DNA of 47,174 nucleotides. Origin: Clostridia bacterium (GTDB taxonomy: Bacteria; Bacillota; Clostridia; Oscillospirales; CAG-272). Positions 15,605 through 25,000 of the stretch are shown here, piece after piece. Positions within the stretch are counted from its first letter, which is position 1. Each line of letters opens with the position of its first letter. Location: the NCBI GenBank assembly GCA_017631085.1, contig JAGBTY010000039.1:1-47174 (forward strand), given 5' to 3'. Made by a program: the position numbers and the translations under genes. The notes below the pieces were generated by a model. It searched no databases. It was not told the DNA's origin and was given only the letters and a program-made list of their open reading frames with translations.

Positions 15605-15830
15605 GGCAAACAAAATTGTATATTTTTAGTATAAGACGAACCGTTTTTTGCAAAGGGCGTATTATACCCTTTTTGTGTTCCCTGATACCTTATTATGAAT
15701 TTGATAAAAATGCAAATTCCACGGATAAGGTATCTTACATAATTGATTCGTGCTTATCTATACAGTTTTGTTTGGCGACAAATCGGGGTTTGCATTTTTT
15801 AGGCGTTAACTTCGGTTAGCGCCTTTTTTG
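15605..15830 (+). ncRNA. Structured leader RNA with competing folds (attenuator candidate)
   Basis: One fold stacks GATACCTTAT (15684-15693) with ATAAGGTATC (15725-15734) around GAATTTG/CAAATTC (15697-15703, 15713-15719). A second, exclusive fold pairs AAAAATGCAAATTCC (15706-15720) with GGGGTTTGCATTTTT (15785-15799), 15 bp with two G-U pairs, ending in a T-run like a terminator. A further terminator follows at once. Two possible terminators before a long gene imply regulation by readthrough. The layout is like the attenuators in front of some ribosome-protection tetracycline and ABC-F resistance genes, but I cannot verify homology. Confidence 0.6.
15801..15830 (+). terminator. Leader terminator
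   Basis: AGGCGTTAAC (15801-15810), TTCG tetraloop, GTTAGCGCCT (15815-15824) with one G-T pair, then a run of T. It lies 44 nt before the lipoprotein start codon, so expression of the cargo needs readthrough or a promoter I have not seen. Confidence 0.85.
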
Positions 15831-15873
15831 TTTTTAAAAATGTACTGCAAAGTATACAATCCAGGAGGATGTC

Positions 15874-18800
15874 ATGAAAAAAATAAAACTATTTACTATT
15901 CTTCTGTTGGTGCTGACATTGCTGTGTAGTGTCTTTATCCTTGCGTCATGCAGCGGAGGAGGCGGTTATCATAACGGTGATGATCCAACACCAACACCAA
16001 CACCGACTCCATCTACACCTACAAAATTAACAGCTCCAACAGTTGTTTTAACCGATGATACAGCTACATGGAGTGCCGATGCTTCTGCAGATAAGTTTGA
16101 AATCAGCATAGGTAGAGAGCTTTCATACATCGAAAACTCCGTGACGAGCAAAAAACTCACTGATGGGCAGACATTCAAAATCAGAGCAATCGGTGACGGA
16201 ATGAATTACACCAACAGCGATTGGAGCAATTCCGTAACTTATACGAAACCATCTGATCCTACCGATCCTGATGTAAAATATACGATTATCTGGAAAAACG
16301 GTGATACTGTTTTGGAAACCGATACAAATGTTGCCGAGGGCACTGTTCCCACTTACGATGGAACCGTTCCTACGAAAGCATCGGATGCACAGTATTCGTA
16401 TACCTTCTCCGGCTGGACCCCCGAGGTTGTCGCAGCTAATGGAGATGTAACATATACGGCGGTGTTCACTTCTACGAAGAACAAGTACACTGTTACTTGG
16501 AAGAATGGCGATAGTACGCTTGAAACGGACGAAAATGTTGAATACGGAACACTGCCTGTTTATAATGGTACAGAGCCTCAAAAGGCATCGGATGCACAAT
16601 ACATTTATGTGTTTAACGGTTGGTCTCCTGTCATAAGCGAAGTTGTTGGGACTGTAACTTATGAGGCTCAATTTGCCTCGACTCCTAATACATATACGGT
16701 TATTTGGAAAAACGGAGATACTGTATTAGAAACAGATGAAAACATTCCGTATGGTTCTAATCCCTCTTATGATGATGCAACACCTATCAAGGAATCAACG
16801 GTACAATACACATATGCGTTTAGCGGATGGTCTCCTGAAATTAGTGCTGTAACCGAGTCTATCACTTATACGGCGCAATTTACCGAAACTGTTAGAAAGT
16901 ATACGATTACTTTCTACCCGGAAGACGGACATATGATTTTGGACGCAGTTAGTGTTGATTATGGCACCGCTGCAACTTATTCCAAGAGCGCCCCCACAAA
17001 GAATTCTACCGAAAGTCATACATACACATTCGACAAATGGGTCACAACTCCCAATGGAAATACCGAAGATGATCTTTCTAATGTAGTCGCTGATCGATCG
17101 GTATATGCTTCTTTCAAGCAGGAAGTTCGCAAGGTAACTGTCAACGTCGTATCAAATAACACGGATTACGGAATGGTATCCGTAGGTGTATTAAATAATA
17201 TTCCCTACGGTTCCTCTATTTCTGTGAACGGAAATACAATTTCTATAGATGGCAATACCATAACCGTGCTGCCCAAATCCGCAACGGCGCAATATACGTA
17301 TTCCTTTGTTAGTTGGACAACAGATGAAACCGTTGGAAACGACACGACAATTATAGCTAATTTTACTCGTACGGTTAATACCTATACGATAATATGGAAG
17401 AATGGTGATTATACTCTTGAAACAGATGAAAACGTAGAGTATGGAGTAACTCCTGTATATAACGGAAGTACACCTACAAAGCCGTCATCAGCAGAATATA
17501 ATTACACATTCAGTGGATGGAGTCCTTCTGTATCTATAGTAACAGGAGATATTACATATAATGCACAGTTTACTGATGCAACAAACAAGTACACAGTTAC
17601 ATTCTACGATGATGACGGAGTCACTGTGTTAGGAGTATCCGTTGTGGAATACGGTCAGAATGCAAGTTATCCTAATGCTTTACCTACAAAAGCTGAAACT
17701 GCTCAATACACATACTTATTTGACAAATGGGTAACAGAAAAAGACGGTTCTACAGAAGCATTGCTGAATAATATCAGCGAAAATAAATCTGTATATGCAA
17801 AATACACTGCAACAACGAAAAATTATACCGTAACGTTCTGTGATTGGGACGGCACTATTCTTGATGAACAATCGGTTGCTTACGGTAACGCTGCAACCGC
17901 TCCCGAAGATCTTGAAAGAGACGGATATCGTTTTGACGGTTGGGACAAATCTTATAACAATGTAACACAAGACATTACCGTAACAGCGAAATATCAAGCT
18001 GAGGTTGAGGTGAAATTTCTCGATTATGACGGCTCGGTCATTTATTCTGAATATATCGATCAAGGCAGTAACTTCACCAATATTCCCGAAAATCCCACGA
18101 GATCAGACTATGTATTCACTGGTTGGAGCACAAACGCCTTTGAGAATATTGTTGAAGATCTCGAAGTACAAGCACAATATGTTAGAACATATCGTGTATC
18201 CTTTGTAGATTATAACGGCACCATACTAAAGACCGAGAATGTAATGACGGGCACCGCAGCTACCGCACCTTCTGATCCTTCGCGCGAGGGATATGATTTT
18301 GTTGGTTGGGATACCGAGTTCAGTAGCATTACGTCTGACTTGAGAGTCACAGCAAGATATCAAATTAAGAGATATACCGTAACATTTGTAATGCCGGACG
18401 GAAAAACAGTTTCCGTACAAGAGAATATCAAACACGGCTTCTCTGCAAAGGCACCAGCGGTTGATGAGTATTATTTTGATTGGAATGTGAAAAAAGGATA
18501 CAAATTCACCAATTGGAGCACAGCGTTTGACAACATTACTTCCAATAAAACAATAACAGCAATATATGGCACAGAAGTAACAGAACCGATCATTGTTGTT
18601 CAAAACACAACGGTTGCTGCAGGAACTACAAACGTTCCTGTTAGAGTCTATATTTGTAGCAGCGAGAAGATTTACGGCATTAGTCTTGATATGCTTTTTG
18701 ATAACACCCTTCAATTAGGTGGTGCAATTAGCGTCGATGTTCGAAACACCTTTGGAAATATGGATACAGATTACACGTCCAAGCTCACTGATGAAGGTGC

Positions 18801-19011
18801 ATACGAATTAAGGTGGACTGATGGTGACGGTGTAGATCCATCTGTATTCAGCGGACCCGTTCCCCTTTTAACATTTAATTTTAACTTGTACGAATTCCAG
18901 AACGATGGTGATTATTTGGTCAGCATTCTCGAAAGCACTTATATCATCAATGAAGATTTGGTCAAGGTAACGCCAGTTGTTATTTCCGGAACGGTTACTC
19001 TTGGCAATTGA
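15874..19011 (+). CDS. Surface lipoprotein with InlB-type repeats and C-terminal cohesin-like domain
   Basis: A 1045-residue secreted lipoprotein. The signal peptide ends in lipobox LASC with Cys26 as anchor, followed by a GGGG and Pro-Thr linker (PTPTPTPTPSTP), a fibronectin-III-like domain (about 49-127), then about eleven repeats of 60-75 residues (about 128-905). These have the pattern YTVxWKNGDxxLETDxNVxYG...YTFSGWxP...ITYxAQF, of the InlB B-repeat / Listeria-Bacteroides type. Residues about 907-1045 look like a cohesin-type beta domain (NTTVAAGTTNVPVRVYI...GISLDMLFD...TFNF...SGTVTLG). It would be held on the outer membrane face with the cohesin displayed at the tip. GGAGG precedes the ATG. 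The next gene starts 13 nt later. Confidence 0.82.
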   Translation: MKKIKLFTILLLVLTLLCSVFILASCSGGGGYHNGDDPTPTPTPTPSTPTKLTAPTVVLTDDTATWSADASADKFEISIGRELSYIENSVTSKKLTDGQTFKIRAIGDGMNYTNSDWSNSVTYTKPSDPTDPDVKYTIIWKNGDTVLETDTNVAEGTVPTYDGTVPTKASDAQYSYTFSGWTPEVVAANGDVTYTAVFTSTKNKYTVTWKNGDSTLETDENVEYGTLPVYNGTEPQKASDAQYIYVFNGWSPVISEVVGTVTYEAQFASTPNTYTVIWKNGDTVLETDENIPYGSNPSYDDATPIKESTVQYTYAFSGWSPEISAVTESITYTAQFTETVRKYTITFYPEDGHMILDAVSVDYGTAATYSKSAPTKNSTESHTYTFDKWVTTPNGNTEDDLSNVVADRSVYASFKQEVRKVTVNVVSNNTDYGMVSVGVLNNIPYGSSISVNGNTISIDGNTITVLPKSATAQYTYSFVSWTTDETVGNDTTIIANFTRTVNTYTIIWKNGDYTLETDENVEYGVTPVYNGSTPTKPSSAEYNYTFSGWSPSVSIVTGDITYNAQFTDATNKYTVTFYDDDGVTVLGVSVVEYGQNASYPNALPTKAETAQYTYLFDKWVTEKDGSTEALLNNISENKSVYAKYTATTKNYTVTFCDWDGTILDEQSVAYGNAATAPEDLERDGYRFDGWDKSYNNVTQDITVTAKYQAEVEVKFLDYDGSVIYSEYIDQGSNFTNIPENPTRSDYVFTGWSTNAFENIVEDLEVQAQYVRTYRVSFVDYNGTILKTENVMTGTAATAPSDPSREGYDFVGWDTEFSSITSDLRVTARYQIKRYTVTFVMPDGKTVSVQENIKHGFSAKAPAVDEYYFDWNVKKGYKFTNWSTAFDNITSNKTITAIYGTEVTEPIIVVQNTTVAAGTTNVPVRVYICSSEKIYGISLDMLFDNTLQLGGAISVDVRNTFGNMDTDYTSKLTDEGAYELRWTDGDGVDPSVFSGPVPLLTFNFNLYEFQNDGDYLVSILESTYIINEDLVKVTPVVISGTVTLGN

Positions 19012-19024
19012 ATGAGGTGACAAA

Positions 19025-22000
19025 ATGAAAAAACGCTTATTTATAAAACTTATAGCGGTTATATTAGTGATTGTAACGCTGTTTTCTACTGCTGCTCTAA
19101 CAATTTCGGCTGCTAGCGATACAAGCGTTACTGTTGCCAGTGAAACAAAAGTTCACGGCAATACTGGTCAGAGAAGACCATACACCAAAAATCTAGAAGA
19201 AATAAACAAAAAATTGGATGCGCTTACACCCAAAGAGAAGAAGTGGTTTAAGGATAGCGTTAAAGAATTGGCAAGTGCCAAGACAGCAGATAAAGCAGCT
19301 GGGTCCATTATTAATGCTATGTTTGCACTCGCAAGCGACTCGGATAACATTAGCAAGAAAGATGTTGCTTTGGAAACGGGAGCTACCTTGATCAACTTAG
19401 CAGCATCCTGTTTTGGGTTTGGTGGAATTGCGGAAGCCATTACCGGTGGATTACTTAGTATATTTAAAGACAAATCTCCAAGCGAAATTCAATTACTCAA
19501 AGATCATTTGGATAATCAATTCGCTATCGTTAACGAAGGAATTTACGATATACGAAATGACATTAGTGATTTGTCTATTGATATTGATCAATCCTTTATT
19601 GAGGCAATAACAGAGATAGAAACCGCGATTGAAGCACAAACTGCAGGGAACAATGTTCGCGCGTTTACTTCCAGCGACAATGGATATTTTAACTATAATT
19701 TGCTTAAGAACTATCTATACGGTAATTCCACGGATGAAAAAAATGAGTGGGCTTCTTATGCATATTATGATAAATTATCGAGAGCTATTGCCGAGAAGAA
19801 ATCAGATGCAGTAATTGAAGAATACTATAATGCTTTGTATAAAAGTTTGATGACAAGTGGATATGAGCGCGACCCGTATATCAACATAATGCGGCAATAC
19901 ATTATGGATGATGGATATGCAATATATTCCATTCAACATTATTATTATGATTGGCTATCATACAACCGAGATGTTGTCCAAAAAAACGGTAAAGATGCCG
20001 AATGGGAAGCAATTTTATTTACTCTGGATGTATATAGAACTATGCTGGGGGCAGAACATTGTGTTCTTGCCTGTAACAACTATTTTCTTTCACAAATATA
20101 TTTAGAGTATGGTCCCAATCCTGATGGAGAAGCTTCTTATGAATATGTTAACGCAGACGGAAGCAAAACAATTATAAAATACAGTGATCTTCTTACCGAT
20201 ATTGCCAGACTCAACAGCGAGGTAAGAGAAAAAGAGCTCCTTGATCAAATCGTTCAAGATATTATTTATATTTTGAATATGGAAAACTCCTATACTCTTG
20301 AATCCATTGACGGCGATTTTTACACTGTAAACAATGTAGATTCATCTACATTTGGACAAGTTTGCACAGGTCAAACCATATACATGAATCGTTTGAGTGA
20401 TGAAATTTGTGAAATGTTCGGACTTGATCCTCAAAAATTTGTATATAAGTGGTCTACAGGCGAAACTAACACGGGTATGCTAACAGTACCTGAAAATTGT
20501 GAGATCTTAACAGCAACACTTTATTATGACGGAACCGAATTCTATTCTATTGCATTCCAGGTTAACAATGATAATACATTCTGCGGAGGAAATGGAACAG
20601 CAAGTGATCCATATTTAATAAGCACAGTCGAACAGTTTAATAAAATAAAAGTCGGCGAAGAAAGCTATGATAACAAGACGGGTAGTCTTTATTATGCAAT
20701 AATCAATGATATTGATTTTTCTAATGTTGACAGATTGCCGTTTGGAAACAAAAACACTCCTTTTAATGGCGTGCTGAACGGAGACGGACACACTTTAAAG
20801 AATATTAGAGTAATAACTGGTGAAGATTGGGAGTGTGTTGGATTATTTGCCAAAATAGGATCTAATGGGTCAGTAAAGAATATAATATTAGAGAATGCAA
20901 CTATTTCTGGAAATGATCATGCAAAACATACGATATTTGCCGGTGGAATTGCAGGTCAAAATGAGGGGACGATCGATAATTGTCATTTGAAAAATAGTAT
21001 AGTAAAAATATACAGATATACAACACAAAAGGGTGGAGAGGTTACTACCTTTGCGGGAGGAATTGCAGGCGGTTGCTATGGCAAAATTAACAATTGTTCA
21101 TTGAATTCATCTTCAGTTGAAGCGATTTCTGAAAGAAAAAAAGAAAGACTATCTTATGTATATGTGGGTGGTATTGCGGGAAGTTTAGATGCTAATTCAA
21201 CCATGAGCAATGTTGTTGTGGAAGGTGATAGCACCCTGAGGGGAAAAACAAATACTACAAGTATCCTTCTTCCATTTACAACATCTGCCGTAGGATTTTT
21301 TGTTGCAAAAAACGATATCAGCGATCATAGCAATATTAAAAAAGCGTATGTTACGCCGGATACTGCAATTTATGATATGCTATTTAATTTAGAGAATATT
21401 GGAGATTCGGAGTTATTTGACAATGTCAATCTTGAATATGGTGTCAATTCCAGAGACGACATTGTATTTACCTCCTCTAATTATCATTCTGATTTCTCCT
21501 ATAACGACGGTAATATAAATTCCGAATACAACTACAACGAAAATCAAATTTACACTTATGACGAAGATTTTCTAAAAACCACCGAAGTATATGTAGAGGA
21601 TGGTGTTGAAGAAAAAAAAAGCGTTCTAAACCTTTCTGTTGATGGAAATGATGGCTTCTCTCTTAATTCATATAAAATCTTAGGATATTATGGTCTTGAT
21701 ACATTATCATCAGACAAGGTTGATGGAGAGGAACACCTTGTAACCGTTGTATTTAATGCTACTCTTGTAAAAGGAAGCGAAGAAGAGTCCGATGATTCGG
21801 TCGCTCTTACAAAAAATGTAATTTTGAGTGTTGATATTCCAATAGTTGTAGAAAAAATCAAGCCTACTGAATTGGCAATCAAAACTATGCCTCAAACGCA
21901 GTACAGTGAAGTTGGCAAAGAAATACTTCTTGATCGTGGAGAATTTGAAATAGTTTGGGAAGACGGAACCAAAACAGATGTTACTCCTGAAATTGTTGGA

Positions 22001-25000
22001 AGCAAAACTACAACCTCATTGGGAACTTCTAATGTTGAAATCGCTTTTGAGGGGCTTTCCACAACCTATGAAATCACAGTAGAATGTATACACAAATATG
22101 AAGATGTGACAAAAAATCCAACCTGCGAGTATGAAGGATATACAAAACAAATATGCTCTAAATGCGGAGATGAATATACGGTTGATGGTTCCATTACAAA
22201 TAAAATAGAACACACTATCGTGATTAAAAATGCAGTCACGGCAACATGTAATACAAATGGAACCGGATATACCGGAGACAAATGGTGTACTGTGTGCAAC
22301 AAGATGGTTGAAAAAGGCACTGTTATCAATGTTCTGCAACACGAATATGAGTATATCGATGGCAATTCGTGCAAATGTAAGGTATGTAAAAACGACAAAA
22401 CTACAAAGCCACACGAATATACCAGTGTAGAAAACGATACGAGCATTATCTATTCTTGCGCTACTTGCGGATATTCATATACTGTAGAAAAGAAAACTAT
22501 CACGGATATCACGAGGGTTGTTGTAGGTAATTCCTACGGTCTTGTTGGAAGTGATAATGAGATTGTCGTTTACATCAAGATGTTCAACAATCCTGGTATT
22601 ACGGGCGTATCTTTCAGAATCGAGTATGACGATAGGCTGGAATACATTAGATATGAGCGTGGTGATCTTCTGCTTGCAGCAAGTGAATTTGAAGTTGCAC
22701 AGGCTAACGGTGTAATTGGATTTGTTGCTGCAAGTCCCGACGTTCACGGTGCGGACGGAAATCTGTTGAAGCTTGTATTTAAGCTTCCTGATAACGCGCA
22801 GGTTATGGATTCCTATAACATCTCCATTGCTTATACCAGAAAACAATTTACTGGCGGGCAAGCAAATGCAATCGATATTGTAACTATGGACGGTTGTATT
22901 ACTGCTGTTACTCATCTGCCCGGCGATGTTAACAATGACGGATTTGTTGATGTGTTGGATACGGCATTGGTAGCAAGATACGTAGCAATATCTAACACCA
23001 AGAACGATGAGCTGATGGATGAATTCCTTGAGAGTCAGAATTATAATTTCAGCGAATTCTATGCAGATGTAAACCTTGACGGATACGTTGATCTTTCCGA
23101 TCTCGTTATTATGCTTCAATATTTTGTTGGAAAGAACGTTCAAGAGCTTACAAGCAACGAATTCGAGGAGATTCTCAATTCTAACAACGGTTCTTTGGAT
23201 CTTGAATCCATTATCGTAAAATGCTACGATAAAAATGGAAATCGCGGAGTATATCCCGATCTTCCTACACCAACTCGTCCCGGTTACCGTTTTGATGGAT
23301 GGTATTTGAGCTTTGATGTATCCGATCTTGAAGCGGAGCGAATTGAAGCTGGTGATCCTGTATATTACAATCCAACCTATCTCAAGCAAACATTGTATGC
23401 ACATTGGACAGAGATATACACTGTTAAATATGATATCAATGCGCCCTCGAACGCTTCTTCCGTTGCAGGAACTATGGAAGATTCCTTGTACGAGTATGAC
23501 GAAAAGAAAGCTTTGAGCAAAAACGGATTCAACATTGTTGGTTGGGAATTCAAAGGATGGGCAACATATGCAAATGGTCCTGTTGTTTATCCTGACGGTG
23601 CAGAAGTGGTTGGACTTGCACATGCCGGTGAAACAGTTACGCTTTATGCAGTATGGGAAGCTAATACCTACACAATCAAGTTCAAGAACAATCAGCCTAC
23701 CAATGCAAGCGGCGCATTGTACGGAAGCATGGATGCCGTTGAATGTGTATATGACACAGCAATAACTCTTGATAAGGTTGACTATCGACTTACAGGCTGG
23801 ACATTTATGGGATGGGCAACATCTGCAAATGGCAATGTCGTTTATAACGACGGTGCGGAAATTAAGAACCTCACTACCGTTGATGGCGATACCCTGACAT
23901 TCTATGCCGTTTGGAAATCAAATTCTTATTGTGTAGAATTCAATGCAAACAAGCCATTCGGTGCAAGTTCGGCGATTACAGGAAATATTTCCAATATGGA
24001 TTGCTCCTATGACACAACCTATAACCTTCCCTCAACCGTATATTCGCTTGTTGGATGGACATTCAAAGGATGGTGCCGCAATTCTAACGGAAGTGGAGAG
24101 CTTTACAATCCTGGAACAAGCTTCAGTAATCTTTCTTCCGTAAATGGAGATAAGATTGTATACTATGCAACATGGGAACCGGCTTCTTATACGGTTACAT
24201 TCAATGCAAACGGAGGAAGTGGTTCTATGCAGCCCTCCGTGCATATCTATGATACGGCAAAAGCACTTACCGATATTGGATTTACCAAATCCGGATACCA
24301 GTTTGTTGGTTGGAATACCAAACCTGATGGAAGCGGGCAAGGATATTCCAACCAAGCAGAAGTTGTAAATCTTGTTCCTCAAGGAATCGATTCAATCACT
24401 TTGTATGCTCAGTGGCTTCCTAACGGATATATCGTATATTACGATGCCAATGGAGGAACCGGAACAACTCCTTATTCCACTCATACATATGATGCTCAAG
24501 GCACGTTGACAGATAATGGCTACAGCAGAATTGGATATCAATTTGTTGGATGGAACACCAAGGCAGATGGAAGTGGAACCAACTATACAAATAAAGCCTC
24601 TATTCTAAACCTTGTTGATCAAGGAAACGGATCTATCACGTTGTACGCTCAATGGAAAGCACATTCATATACAATTCAGTTCAATAGTAATAAGCCTTCA
24701 ACTTCAAGCGGACAAATTGTTGGAACGATGAATAATTTGAATTGTACATATGATGTAAATGCTTCACTGGGCAATGCACAGTATAGTCTAACCGGTTGGA
24801 CATTCAAGGGGTGGGCAACATCTGCAAACGGTACGGTTGTATACATGAACAATGCAACTATCAATAATTTAACAAGTGTTGACGGTCAAATTATCACCTT
24901 GTATGCTGTTTGGGAAGCGAACGAATACATCATTGCATTTAATGCCAACAAGCTCTCTAACGCAAGTGGAACAGTGCAAGGTAGTATGAGCAATTTGAAT

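Larger units (their letters stand above)
15321..15873. other. Non-coding left end of the element
   Basis: No protein gene is supported. It holds arm-type repeats (15411-15463), the cargo promoter (15570-15598) and the structured leader ending in a terminator (15684-15830). A 67-codon frame at 15616-15819 runs through the leader but has no ribosome site and follows the RNA structure. Confidence 0.65.

Noticed and set aside
15616-15819. 67-codon frame in the cargo leader as a leader peptide
   Set aside because: It has no ribosome site and runs through the helices and into the terminator; a shorter leader peptide cannot be excluded, but this frame is not supported.
22090-22490. Zinc-ribbon DNA-binding domain from the repeated Cys pairs
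   Set aside because: The units lie in a secreted protein between an Ig-like and a cohesin-like domain; such Cys-rich units are common in clostridial surface proteins and do not imply DNA binding.
22475-23623. 382-codon open frame on the minus strand within the giant protein gene
   Set aside because: It is antisense to a continuous repeat-bearing gene with clear domains; it has no ribosome site or recognisable family and arises from repeated codon patterns.
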